Positions 24,601 through 35,876 of a stretch of 64,000 nt of DNA are shown in pieces. Location of the stretch: the NCBI GenBank assembly GCA_900404475.1, contig OUQQ01000003.1:1-64000 (forward strand), read 5' to 3'. The notes beneath the pieces are model-generated. The model ran no database searches. It saw nothing but the letters and a program-made list of their open reading frames with translations, and was not told the DNA's origin. The position numbers were made by a program, and so were the translations under genes. This stretch comes from Spongospora subterranea (taxonomy: Eukaryota; Endomyxa; Phytomyxea; Plasmodiophorida; Plasmodiophoridae). The number at the start of each line of letters is the position of its first letter. The first letter of the stretch is position 1.

Positions 24601-25613
24601 TCCTCTCTTAGATAAAACCACCGCACACCCGACAACATTTCAACTACAGGCGAACGGCGTCATGCACTCAATCGGAACTGTTCTGGTTCAAGAAATGGAG
24701 AGGTTCAACCGCTTACTGAATATTATCCGAAAGTAAGATCGTCCGATACCTTAAAGAAAGAAGTTGACCTATTACCGCAGCTCACTTGTACAATTGAGCA
24801 AGGCAATCCTTGGTCAAGTGTCCATGTCCATCGTCTTAGACGTGATGTATACTTCTTTTCTCGTGAACCGAGTTCCTCAATTATGGTAACGACAAACGTT
24901 GAGGCCGTTCGTAAAAATATTCAGAATATATTTCGATCAGGGCGTTAGCGGCGTATCCAAGCTTGAAGAATTTATCGACGTGGATTGAGGATTTACGCTG
25001 TCGTGTCGAGTTCATGCGTGATTGGTTGGTGAATGGAAAACCTAAGGCGTTCTGGATATCAGGATTTATTTTCCCTCAAGGATTCATGACGGGAATCCTT
25101 CAGGTCTGCGCTCATCTGGATGTAACCAACGACCACTAATTTGATCATGCACAGTCTCACGCGCGAAAATACATGGTCCCGATCGATACGTTGAACATGT
25201 CTTTCAAGGTCCTGGATGCGCATAGACCAGAAGATATCAGTGAAACCCCAGAAGATGGGGTAATCGTCTACGGTCTCTTCATCGATGGTGCTCAGTGGGA
25301 TGTCTCCAAAAAGAGGATCGTCGATGCTAAACTTGGGCAATGCGTATCTGTAAGTTTCCAGGTCGGTCGAAGCTGTCTAGTCTGACAACAGATTCAATAG
25401 CCGATGCCGGCGATACATCTGGTTCCATCTATAAAAAATACAAGTGACTCAAGTTGCTATTCATGTCCTCTATATAAGACTTCAGTTCGTGCTGGCCTTC
25501 TTTCGACGACGGGACAGTCGACAAATTTCATTGTCGCAGTGGATCTACCAGCGGAAGAAACCCCAGACTACTGGGTCCTTAGAGGCACAGCACTTTTATG
25601 TCAAGCTGAGTGA
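9668..25613 (+). CDS. Axonemal inner-arm dynein heavy chain (single-headed type, DNAH6-like)
   Basis: This 16-kb gene has several dozen short introns and appears complete from [11 protein letters not shown] to ...GTALLCQAE. It encodes a minus-end microtubule motor of the ciliary axoneme. The tail carries a [17 protein letters not shown] block typical of axonemal chains. AAA1 has GPAGTGKTES, split by a 50-bp intron at 14721-14770, then [22 protein letters not shown]2 has GPTGSGKTE near 15865, AAA3 GVTGVGKS near 17330, AAA4 [10 protein letters not shown] near 18800. The coiled-coil stalk and microtubule-binding tip lie at about 19650-21000. AAA5-AAA6 follow, and the C terminus has [15 protein letters not shown]. 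All four P-loops look intact. Apparent frame breaks tested (for example 12929-12975) are introns. The C terminus resembles DNAH6 most, from memory; the exact paralogue needs phylogeny. Confidence 0.95.
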
Positions 25614-25708
25614 TTATCGATTTGACAAAACTATATTCAAAAATATAATTATCGTAAAAGCTATTTAACTCCTACGATTCACGTACAGTAGACGAGAACA
25701 AAAAGAAG

Positions 25709-25780
25709 TTCCGATACGGGGACTCGAACCCCGGTCTTGCATGTGAAAGACGCATATACTGACCCCTATACTATATCGGA
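25709..25780 (-). tRNA. tRNA-Glu (anticodon UUC)
   Basis: Read on the minus strand, the 7-bp acceptor TCCGATA pairs with TATCGGA. The T arm is GGGGTTCGAGTCCCC. The anticodon stem TGCGT/ATGCA encloses the loop CTTTCAC with anticodon TTC. The gene has no intron and lies about 95 bp beyond the dynein stop codon on the opposite strand. The discriminator base is A at 25709. Confidence 0.93.
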
Positions 25781-26159
25781 TATTTAGGTGATAACATCGT
25801 ACAAATATTGAATCCTTTGGATGATACTGATGAAACGTCAATGTTTTCTGATTGCCGTCGCAAAGAAGGTGAATTTGATGTCACAACGAACCTGCGCAAT
25901 GGGTTTGATTCCTTAGCAAGGGAACCGCAAATTCGGAACTGATTATCAAAGCTGTCAATGCAATGCCATCGATGTGTTTGTTTAATTAATCACAGCGTGC
26001 AGGCAATTTTTCTGCACACCGCTGAATTGGATTTCGTATGTTGCAGTCCTGGGCTCGAGTTTTCCTTAAATACTGTATAATCACCGCCACAATACAATGT
26101 TAAACATCTTAGCAGGAGAGCGAATACCGGTATGTTGCGAACCCGATTGAGGGCAAACC

Positions 26160-26603
26160 TTTTCAAACTCATTCCATTCGAATGTTCCCCTTAGTTGCAT
26201 TGACAGCTTCTTGGGCCTTGATCAATTCCATTTTGCGAGTCTTGCTGGATTGTGCAGTCACCTTTCTTGCTATAACCAGCAGATGACTGAACATATACCG
26301 GACCGGTGGTCTAAGAAAATGACACCGATATGGCAGCGCTTGGGCTTTCTTTCTGAGATCTCTCAAAGTTTCTGATGCAAATCTTGTGCGTCGTGTTTTA
26401 ACGACATCCTTCACATTCTGTTATGAATAGACAGTGATCCGATTCCAAAAATCGTGATCGACATATGCCCAGCTAACTCTGGTAAATTCTCAGATGACCC
26501 GTCAAAAGTGTTGTCGATTTCTAATTTGCAGCCATTCGGGTAATGTGTATCATTGGGTCTTAGCGGCCTCCCACAGTGAGGGCGCATCGGCTTTGCCAGC
26601 CAT
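26160..26603 (-). CDS. Possible small uncharacterised gene
   Basis: A minus-strand ATG at 26603 starts MAGKADAPSLWEAAKTQ. After one or more presumed introns, a basic segment follows (DVVKTRRTRFASETLRDLRKKAQALPY) with a further possible 41-bp intron, then SSKTRKMELIKAQEAVNA and a TGA near 26166. The segment has the look of a small helical, basic protein such as an organellar assembly factor, but no family is recognised and the exon joins are not proven. It could equally be chance open frames. Confidence 0.28.
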
Positions 26604-27448
26604 CTGGAGACTGTTGTGTCGAAAGGCTTTGCTCTGGTCAATGTCAGCAGCACCTCCCTACACTCCCAGTAGCCATACGACAAGTCCAGCGCGTCCACTA
26701 ACATGTTTGCAGTGTGTCAAAAAAGTTGACCCCGACCCAAAAGAAACTGATGCAGCCGCTCAGTCTACTTTTCCAGGAAGAAAACAGGAATTCCAAATCG
26801 ACTCTGACAGTTCACTTTTTTGAAATGTTCTTGCGAACTTCAAAAATGTAAACAAACATATATCAGATTTTTTTTTCTGAGTTTATCCTTACAAGAAAAC
26901 AGGTTAGCATATATATAATCAGAATCAATTCGCTATTGCAAACATCGGAATTCGCATTTGACATTTGTTGTAAAAACAAAGCTCGAATGAAATAGATCAA
27001 TGCTGGTATGACGGACCTGCTGACAGGCCCTCATTATCCCAGATTAGAGTGAGAAACAGTTTCGCCTGATCAGAACGCTTGCAAGGAAAAATCGTCATTT
27101 TTCCTTGATATGCTAGGATCAAGGGACCCAATTCCGAGTCGTTTCATGCAGATCCTTAACATTGCAAACACGATCTTGTTTGCGAAAGCGGCGAGCGAGA
27201 CATGACATCCGGTTCCCCGTGGTGTTTGGGTGGTTGTTTGCCGGCCGGGTAGAATCTGTGCGACTGGGTCTTCCGACTGTGTAAGGTATGCTATGTTACC
27301 ACAGCCAACCGGATGGCCAAGTCACTGGATTACGACGCACCAAAACTTGACAGGAACGCGGTTTGCCAGAGCCAGACTACCCGGCGGCGATTTATTCGAC
27401 GACATTCAGTATTTGATTGTTTTTTGATATTGTCGTCGAGACTTGAAG
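26604..27448. other. Intergenic region upstream of malate dehydrogenase
   Basis: About 850 bp without a recognisable gene. It is AT-rich between 26830 and 27000, including a short TA run near 26913. Open frames at 27230-27525 overlap the MDH start in other frames and look like chance. It probably contains the MDH promoter. Confidence 0.4.
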
Positions 27449-28642
27449 ATGGTGTCATCCGGCTCTTGTTGCGAATCGCCATTGCGGGTCCTGGTGACCG
27501 GAGCCGCCGGCCAGATCGCCTATAGTCTTATTCCGCTGATCGCTTCCGGTCAGGTATTTGGGCCTACTCAGCCCATAACGCTGGTTCTTTTGGATATCAT
27601 ACCGGCTGCCAAGGTCCTCCAAGGCGTCGCCATGGAGATAGACGATGCCGTCTATCCATTAGTTCGATCAGTGGTTGTTACTACCGAACAGAAGGAAGCG
27701 TTCTCGGGAGCTCAGGTTGCGGTTCTAGTTGGTGGATTCCCCCGTGGTCCTGGAATGGAACGAAAGGATCTTATGGCCAAAAACAAACCAATTTTTGTTG
27801 CCGCTGGGCAAGCATTGAATGAATGGTAGGCTATGTGTGTTCAATATTCTCATAGTTATTTCAATTCTGGTGCTCCAGGGCGGATTCCAACTGTAAAGTG
27901 CTTGTAGTTGCCAATCCTGCTAATACCAATTGCTTGATTGCCGCTAAGAACGCCCCCAAGCTTCCCAAAGCAAATTTCACAGCATTGACACGTTTGGATA
28001 TGAACCGTGGTGCTGCACAACTGGCCAAGAAAATCGGCGTCAATGCCAGTCAAATCAAGAATATTACAATTTGGGGTAATCACTCCAAGGTGACCACTTG
28101 ATCCAGTTTCCGTTCTGGGTATTTCTAAGGCTGTTGCTTATTTAGACTCAAGTTCCGGATGCGTCTGGTGCTGTCGTCGTGGATTTATCGAAAAAGTCAT
28201 CAGAGCCAATAAGCAAGAAGTTGAACGACGAGCAATATATCTCAAAGGAGTTCGTGTCGATTGTACAGAACCGCGGCGCTGACGTGATCGCAGCCCGTGG
28301 GCTGAGTAGCGCCATGTCGGCGGCCAGCGCCATCAAGGTTGAATCAGTGCTGTTGCTCGTTCGGTTGTACCTAAACTTTGCACCCAATAGGATCATTTGA
28401 ATTCATGGTTGGTGGGAACCAATCCTGGTGAATATGTGTCTATGGCCGTATATAGTGGTTCCAGTCAGCAGGAATCCGTATATGGCGTTGCCTCGGATCT
28501 GTATTTCTCCATGCCCGTTACCTGCAAGGCAGGAGCGTACTCGGTCGTGACCGGCCTCGCTCTACCATCGTTCGTACAGTCGTCGATAAAGGTGACCGAG
28601 AAGGAACTGATCGAAGAGAAGGCCGAAGCAGGGTTAGCCTGA
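27449..28642 (+). CDS. MDH1: Malate dehydrogenase, cytosolic (MDH1-type)
   Basis: Four exons (27449-27825, 27879-28089, 28146-28337, 28391-28642) join exactly in phase and encode 343 residues. The enzyme interconverts malate and oxaloacetate with NAD. The nucleotide-binding N terminus is [25 protein letters not shown] follows, then the mobile-loop arginines in [14 protein letters not shown]. The substrate site has [12 protein letters not shown], and the catalytic histidine lies in IWGNHSKTQVPDA, the GNHS form typical of the cytosolic/plastid branch. No targeting peptide is seen, which fits the cytosol. The start is the ATG at 27449, shortly after an in-frame TTG. An AATAAA lies near 28658. 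Confidence 0.95.
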
Positions 28643-28892
28643 TTCAAAAAAGACCCAAATAAAACTTATGACGATGTTATATTCTCAAATGTGATTCACT
28701 CATTAACTGGCTAATCTCGCCGTGAGTTTTATATGGTGAAAACCATCCAAAAAAAAACGCTGAGCATTGAAGCCACACCCAATTCATTGATCCTCCGTCC
28801 GCTCACGGACTAACGGTCTCGTTGCGGGGTCCGTCACGGGGTATTTGGCTTCGATCCCAGTATTGGCAAAATCGACCAGAAATCTCTGAGAT

Positions 28893-30855
28893 ATGGGGCG
28901 GTTACAGAAATCTGGTGAATCGGGCGTTGCCGCCCAATATTACACACGCGGTCAGGCGCTCCGTAAACTGCAGGTGTCTTTGCCCGATTTCCGTCGCCTT
29001 TGCATCTTGAAAGGGATTTATCCACGTGATCCCAAGAAGAAGGCCAATGGACGTGATAAAACCTACTACCATAAAAAGGATATCGGTTTCCTCCTCTATG
29101 AACCGCTTCTCGCGAAGTTCAGAGATATGAAGATATTCTTACGACAACATAAACGTCGGATACTCTGCTGATTGCGTTGATTACTTGGGTGTATTCAGAG
29201 TAATGTTCGTGTTCAGGGTTCATGGCGCGACACGAAGAAGTGCTTGCCGAGTCACTGGAAAGTCGCCGTCCTGTGATGTCGTTAGATCATCTGGTTCGCG
29301 AACGGTATCCAACCTTCCTGGATGCATTGCGTGATATCGATGACGCTCTAACGCTAACGCATCTGTTCGCTAACATTCCTGTTGGATTAACATCGTTCCA
29401 CACATCTTCCAGTAACGCGCTTCCATCATCTTCAACTCGACATTAATCCTTTTGTTTGGGCCAACAGTTCCACAACAATGTGTCAACGTGAGTCGCGAAT
29501 TCCAGAGCATTGCTGCTCGTGAACGCTGGCTACGAAAAGTGTTCGTTTCCATCAAAGGCATTTACTACCAAGCTAATATTAACGGCGAGACCGTCACCTG
29601 GATTGTTCCTCACAAGTTCCCTCAACAATGCCCTGACAACGTTGACTATAAAGTTTTGTATGTGTCCAATCACCCAAAATCTCGCTTTTGGCTCAAACTC
29701 AATCAGGTTCACGTTCCTTGAATTCTATCTGACTTTGCTCAAATTTGTGAACTTCAAGCTCTTCCACGATGCTGGCCTTAATTACCCGCCCGCTGTGAAC
29801 ACTGAAAATCAGTCAAAGGGTACGTTAGAATGGTTTTAATGGGGGTTTTTTCATGTCGAAATAACTCCTCTCGCTAGGGCAATTAATTTCGAGCATTGTT
29901 TTGACGAAGTCGTTTTCCGATGAAGCTGATGAACAAATCGATGCTGAGTTCAGAGAATGCACGTCGGACGACGCTAACGCGGCCCCACCTGTGTTTGAGG
30001 GCCTGGTGTTTCTGTTATCGCGAGAGGTAAACTCTTTGCTGCTGCTTGGTCCATGCGTTTGGTATTGATTTGTCCCTCTAGGTGCCATGTGATGCGCTGG
30101 AGTTTGTCGTTCTCAGCGGCGGTGGACGGGTGATCCGCGAAGAAGATGAGATTGCCGATGTTGATGAGATTACCCACCAGATCGTTGATCGGCCCAACCT
30201 TCTTGGAGAAGCCATTTCAACTCGCGAATATATCCAACCCCAATGGGTATGTTCCATCCATCATTTCAAGTACCGTCGGAAGCCTAACCTCTGAGCCGCT
30301 TTTCTTTCAGGTTTTCGATAGCTTCAATATGGGTGCGTTATTGCCTGTTCATCCATACGGTGTTGGCATGAGTTTACCGCCCCATCTGTCGCCCTTCGTT
30401 GATGATGCAGCTGAAGGATATGTCCCAACACAGAGAAAGACGTTAGAGTCGTGGGCGTTGGGTAAATCTACAATGGACGGTACGAACCTTTCTCAGGTTG
30501 TTTCGTTTATTTATCATATAATTGTTTAGCCATCGCAGAATGCGCAAACGACATTGAATCGGATGAACCTGAAAGCTCTTCGGAAGATGAGGAGGACAAA
30601 GAAGGTGAGGATGACAAAAGCGTCGCTGTCGAAAAGGCCAAACCCAAGAAGCGGTCACGCGGTGAAGTTAAGGACATCGGGGAATCGGCGTCTGAAGAGA
30701 AGGACCTCGCGAAAATAATGATGACCAATAAGAACAAGAGACTATACTCTCGAATGCAGTATGGCATTAACGAGAAGAAAACAGCCAATGCCGTTCTTGA
30801 TGCTAAGCGACGTAAAATTGAAAAATCTTCGAAAAAGAAGCAGACTCAAAAGTAA
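28893..30855 (+). CDS. PES1: Pescadillo homologue (ribosome biogenesis, PeBoW complex)
   Basis: The start [20 protein letters not shown] and [22 protein letters not shown] match the pescadillo N-terminal domain. The middle contains [17 protein letters not shown] and [17 protein letters not shown] domain follows at about 30000-30330, with [20 protein letters not shown] and its conserved tryptophan region after an intron. Then come [18 protein letters not shown] and an acidic stretch. The basic end [18 protein letters not shown] is diagnostic of the family. The gene has about six short introns. Pescadillo works with Bop1/Erb1 and WDR12/Ytm1 in the nucleolus in 60S subunit assembly. The stop TAA is at 30853-30855. 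All hallmark segments are present, so it appears intact. Confidence 0.93.
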
Positions 30856-31056
30856 AATGCCATGAATACAGCACAATTTTGCAAAGGATGCACTTGTGCA
30901 GTCTGCATATACGACAACTTCTGGACGCCGATGTGGACTGAATCCGAACATGACATGACAGCCATTGTAAATTTATTCTGGTAGATTTTGAACTGTTGCA
31001 GGAGCACTGCCGTGAGGTGGGGCGAGTATCAATGGGGCGTTACAGGCGGAATGTCA

Positions 31057-31811
31057 TCACCCTGTATGCTGCTGAAGAAGACGGCGAAAATCGGTGCGCT
31101 TCATCATTCCAGGAATTGCGGGAGGTCGCCGCGGAAGCCACAAACGTCCGCGTAATTCAATGAGGTCAAGGATCAAAAACCGTAATCGATTGGAAAATCG
31201 TGGAGTCCATGAATAAGCGAGCTGATCGAAGCAGGAGGAGAACATCTTCTCGTGCTCTGCCCTCATAACGTTCAGCATGCGGTACACAGCCTGGTCAAAA
31301 TAAGCTGAAGAACGCTTTCAAAAACATGAAGATAACAGCGTACCTCCAATGCGGTTGGTGTTCCATGACGAAATGCATTTTCAATGAAAGTTTTGACTGT
31401 CTGAGTTGGTACGACACCATTACGGCAAAGAGCGGCTATAAGCTCGACGATGTTGAAAAATCGAACGTTATCTTCCTCGCTATCAGACTCCAGGCCGAGT
31501 CGAAGCTCCAGATCAACTCGTTCTAAAACCTGCAAAACGCGACAGTTATGAAAAGCAAAACTTATTGACGAACGTACAGCGGCACTCAGATCCGGGCAAT
31601 CTTGAGAAAGTTCTTTTATAAAAGAAGCGTAGAGGACGATAAAATCCCCTCGAGCTATCACAGCGTGTCGCCCAATTAGATCCACAACTGTACCGAACTC
31701 GCCCGAGTCAACATTGGCAAGAATTTCCCGAAACGCCGAGACGTGTTCTGCAAATCTTTCATATGCTAACTTGTTCAAAAGACTTCGCACCCGTCGAATG
31801 GCGACCGGCAT
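31057..31811 (-). CDS. Stand-alone MIF4G-domain protein (short eIF4G-like)
   Basis: Two exons, 31811-31344 and 31290-31057, join across a 53-bp GT-AG intron and give 233 residues. The N terminus AIRRVRSLLNKLAYERFAEH matches the first helix of the eIF4G middle domain (RRVRSILNKLTPQ in human eIF4G, from memory). The end RFLILDLIELRGRLWLPRRP matches its last helices. The domain in eIF4G binds eIF4A and mRNA. Here it makes up almost the whole protein, so the role could be a minimal eIF4G, a PAIP1/CTIF-like factor or a regulator. The ATG at 31811 sits right at the domain start; the frame stays open about 60 bp upstream without another ATG, so a 5' exon cannot be excluded. Confidence 0.7.
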
Positions 31812-33286
31812 CCTTCCGGCAGCCTGTGGCCTGCGGCCCTGCCCCGCAGAGCTTCTACCGTGGAGTCTTGGAACTTATACCCAGACGACGATTGGAATCG
31901 ATCTTGATAAACAACTACGAGAGAGGTTGAAAGAAAATGTGATGAGCCGATCAGTGAGTGGTGAACTGGGAAGAGACGTTAAGGGCCAGTCACAAGTCAT
32001 CACCTCACTATAATTGTACCGTAAATCTGACTGAAGACTGTGGACTAGGAATCCATTTTTACAATACACTGGTCAAGTTTTTGACGGGTCCCTTGGCCAA
32101 TCATGTCAGGATGAGGGTGCGCGAGTTTCTCAGGAAACACATGAGGCTGAATTATTGTGCCGATACGATGATCAGAATTAGCTGTAGCAGGTATCCGCTA
32201 GATATAGAATGGGTTCTGCGGATGCCGTTGCAGTCTTTGCCTCGGAATCTGGTCATAAACAGTAAAATACTTGTAATAAGACTATTTCTATTAAGGTCTG
32301 AACCCTGAAATTCGATCATGATACGGTGAATGCCCAGGAGTCTTGAAAAAATGTAAAAACAGGGGGTCAAGACCTTCAGCCCCGCTTTGAGGGTGTACTG
32401 TAAAACGCCATGAAAATCCTTTCTACCTTGCAGGCTGCGCGCAATCAAAAGTGTACAGTACATACAATGAGCTTCGGGCGTGCGCATGTCACAGCGTTGG
32501 CAACGATCATTTACTTACACAAACTTATACTTGTTGACCACCTTTCGAAAACAGTGGCGTCGGTCCTTGATCAGTTTAAGGAGCTGAGAGATCTACACAC
32601 TGAGGGTACGATCAATGAAAAAACGGTTCTTACAATTGAAAGCATCGATCATTGTCTCTACCGTGGTCACTGCTCCGGTCGCAAAAGCGACTGTCGTCTC
32701 TTCACCTTTTACATTATCCGGACATTGTAACTCGCCAATTCCCAACAGACAAAAGAGTATCCTTCGATTTTTAACAACCTACATAGAGGCAATGATCGAT
32801 GCTTTCTAATGTAAGAACTTTTAAAAACGACTCGGGTTGCATATAGGGGTACATGCCAGAAGGTTTCTCCATTCCCTACATATTACGACATCATTTTGTC
32901 GATTTCCCTTAGTTGGCATTGCTGCCACCGTACCCAGTTGCAACCGCTGAACACCTTTAACCAGATTGCGTTTCTTTTTGCATACCTCAAGGCCATGCGA
33001 AAGCAACACCGTTAATGGAATAATAACAACGTCATCAAGAAACGCGAGTAGCAAAAATCATCATGTTATAGCAGAAGCAGCTAAGGTTCTAGCTCCATCT
33101 TCGCTGACAGCAGTATTGCTTCTATCACTGGAAACATCCAACGATGTGAAATGGATCAAAAGGTGTGTATGCGGTGGAGGAATCAAGAGCGATGCCCAAT
33201 ATGTGCAAAATCGAAAGCTTCTTGCAAGCTCACACGTCTGTTAATTCCCCACAACACATTGGAGGTCGAACAAAAACTTGATCCAG
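31812..33286. other. Unresolved region between MIF4G and DNAJC11-like genes
   Basis: About 1.5 kb without a gene I can identify. Plus-strand frames at 31714-32013, 32410-32730 and 32966-33244 are open. The last could supply an upstream exon of the DNAJC11-like gene, ending ...KLLASSH at a possible donor near 33236. I searched by eye for the HPD motif of a J domain and did not find it. The stretch may hide the missing 5' exons or another small gene. Confidence 0.35.
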
Positions 33287-34832
33287 ATAGAATTCCCATT
33301 TTTGACAACGGCCCCAAGAGTGCGCGTCGGTCTCCGGACCTTGAACAGAGGAGTAGTTGTCAGTGTGTCGCCAGCTGACTGAATAGCTGGCCGTAACGCT
33401 ACCGCCATCTCTGAACTAGGCGGGGTTATTTCGTTACGCCATGGAAAATTTGACTGTTGGACAGCCACTTCCATCATTGCTGGATTCGGCTGCTTTTGAA
33501 GAAAAACGCTTCCCGTTCCCTTCAATCGGTCCGAGCGGAGGCTATCCTAGTTCAGCCTTATCAGCACAGCTCGATGTCACCAAACGTTGGCCGGTTCCGT
33601 TGGTTTCGTCGATGCTAATTTCGCATTGCTGGACGTTATTAGCATGGAAAAGGACGCGACTGGATATACTTGCTTCAAGCGGTTCGTCCAGGATTCCCCA
33701 AATCGGTCTCCAGGGCTATTTCATGGCAGACGATAAGACGCAATTGCAGGTTGGAATGAGTGCCCGCGAGGCCATAACAGGGCAGATTCAATTGCATCGA
33801 ACAATGGGCGCCCACACTGTCGGTGTATCTCTCGAGTCGTCCAGGTCTAGCGACGCCATCGGCAGTGCCACGCCAGTTGCTTCATTGCTCTACTCCGGAT
33901 CTATCTTTCCCAACTCATCGACAGCATATGCAGGGCTCCATTTAACAGGAAGCGGCGTCGATTATTCCTGGGGTGTCGTATCCGCTCCGCAGGGAGCCAA
34001 TGGATTCCGTATTCGGCTGTCTGTCGATGGCGCAATGTCCGTTCCTAGGCCGGTTTTCACGTTGTCATGCCCGATCAACGGAACAAAGCGATTATACACT
34101 AAACTAGGTCTAGATAGCCTAGAATCTGGAGTCAGCGTCCAACCTCAACCGGATCTCAGGTTAAATGTCGGAATTAGGTCAGATACCCGTGGAATCTCCA
34201 TATGCTTCCGTCTGCAATATCATCTGTTCAATGTGTCCATCCCTTGTCTTATCCACAACGACCCTCAAGATCTCCGATCTGTCGTTTTCTGCATCTCAAT
34301 TCCGGTGGCGCTCTGGGGTCTCTGGGTGACAGTCCCGCTACTAGCACATAAAAGAAGAAAAATGGCTGCTGATAGAAGCCTATACTCTCACCAACAATTG
34401 GCTCTGAAAATTGACAGCCTTCGGCGATGCCGCCAGGCAGCACTTGATCAGCAGCAAGCAATGGCAACAGAAGCGGAAGGTAAATATCAACACGAATTGG
34501 AAAACCAAGGCCTCGTGATCGAACGTGGGACATTCTTCATTGACGATGTGGATGCGTTGCGCGCAGAGAAGGCTGTTGCTCGCGGTCCAGAATATTCATC
34601 CAGGTTTGATGTGACGATTCCACTACGTTTTTGGGTAAACAATTCCAAGTTGGCTCTCGAGACATTTCCGAAACGATCGATGCTAGGATTTTATTGTCCA
34701 TTCGGTCCAGCTGTAAAAAAAGCTCGTCCGCTTCTCAAGATCGACTATGCTTACCAAGGCAAGTCGTACTGTTGCACTGTTGCGGAACTGGAGCCGGTCA
34801 ATCTACCTGACTCTCGACATTTGAGGATGTGA
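33287..34832 (+). CDS. DNAJC11-like protein (DUF3395 C-terminal part), 5' end unresolved
   Basis: The downstream part, in frame to the TGA at 34830, contains FRLQYHLFNVSIPCLIHN, then LWVTVPLLAHKRRKMAADR with a membrane-proximal hydrophobic segment, a coiled coil, and the end block RFDVTIPLRFWVNNSKL...GFYCPFGP, all typical of the DNAJC11 C-terminal domain. Upstream exons (IEFPFLTTAPRVRV at 33287-33329, then after a 57-bp intron AGRNATAISELGGVISLRHG) match the family's beta-barrel-like middle. DNAJC11 associates with the mitochondrial MIB/MICOS complex and cristae. Joins between about 33440 and 33730 were not fully resolved. An N-terminal J domain was not found in the window, which is either a missed exon or a real absence. 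Confidence 0.7.
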
Positions 34833-35014
34833 TAAATTATTGAATTCAACAATTTCGTATTGGGCCCGCTTTATCTACTGTTGCACAGTTTAATGCATAT
34901 TCGAGCGTTCGCCGAAAAACCTCCTCGCTTTTCTCTGACTGTCGTGATTTGGGGACTGACCGGTGTCTGGCTCTTAAAGCACAGTGCGCGGATTGCGTCG
35001 TCCAGTCTTTGACG

Positions 35015-35414
35015 ATGGCGAGTGCTTTCTCGTCGTCTTTGGCATGGTTAGGTGCTCGTGGGGCACTCCCTGCTGCTCCTAGCTTCGCGAAATTCGTGGC
35101 CGTAAATGCAAGTACGAGCTTCACATAATTTTGTTGTTTTGGGAGCTTATTTTTCAGGTCGCTTGGTGGAACCTTCGACGGATTTTATATTGCCGAATGG
35201 CGCCGCGTATATCCCCCTTGATTTGAACTCCAACAAACAACCTGCTTGGCTGCCGTACAACATTTCATCATACAATCCAGCCGAGAATCCTTTTAAACAG
35301 GTAATTTCCGAGATGTGGGCTGATAGTACCCTACGAAAACGCAAGTTGAAGATGAACAAACATAAGCGCCGCAAACGGAGGAAAGCAATTCGCAACAAGA
35401 CCAATCAGGCCTAA
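35015..35414 (+). CDS. Mitochondrial ribosomal protein mS38 (COX24/AURKAIP1 family)
   Basis: Two exons, 35015-35111 and 35158-35414, join across a 46-bp intron (GTACGA...TTTCAG) to give 117 residues. The C terminus LRKRKLKMNKHKRRKRRK is the defining motif of the mS38 family. The N terminus MASAFSSSLAWLGARGALP is hydrophobic and basic without acids, as expected for a mitochondrial presequence. mS38 is a late-assembling small-subunit protein that contacts mRNA in the mitoribosome. The rest of the protein is variable across the family. Start choice: it is the only ATG giving a targeting peptide in phase with the conserved exon. Confidence 0.85.
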
Positions 35415-35876
35415 TCAGAACTCTATCCATTACATTGACCTTTTCTATAACAAAAACACGATAGGGCTTGGAGCTGTGTTGAGGAAGCTAGTAGCTTCAG
35501 TTCATGATTATATCGCTGAGTGCAGCGAACTCAAACAGATAGTTTCGATATTCGTGGCCACGCTTACGTTAGCAAATCAAGGTGAGAAATGGTGATCTTG
35601 CACAGCGATGACTGTTAACGAGTGATAACGCCATGTTAAAAGTACCACAGTTGATTAAGCAATATTGGCCAGATGAATTATCTCTGCAAAAATTGGCATG
35701 ATCATGACCTACGATCGGTTAATCTGTTCTCCGGTTCAATTCACATTGGAAATCGGGTCGTTCTTTGATCTCAGTCGCAGTTCAACTGGCAAATCATGAC
35801 CTGACTGTAGGTAACAGCATTCACTGCCATTTTTCAACTTCTATCTGGAGTCCTTTCTTCATTCTCGTTATTTCAC
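35415..35876. other. Intergenic stretch, nothing recognised
   Basis: About 460 bp between mS38 and the cyclin-like gene, with several stops in every frame and no tRNA-like or strongly folded element seen. Confidence 0.4.

Noticed and set aside
33330..33386. In-frame TGA that could mark a pseudogene in the DNAJC11-like gene
   Set aside because: The stop lies inside a 57-bp intron with good acceptor context; the spliced frame continues.
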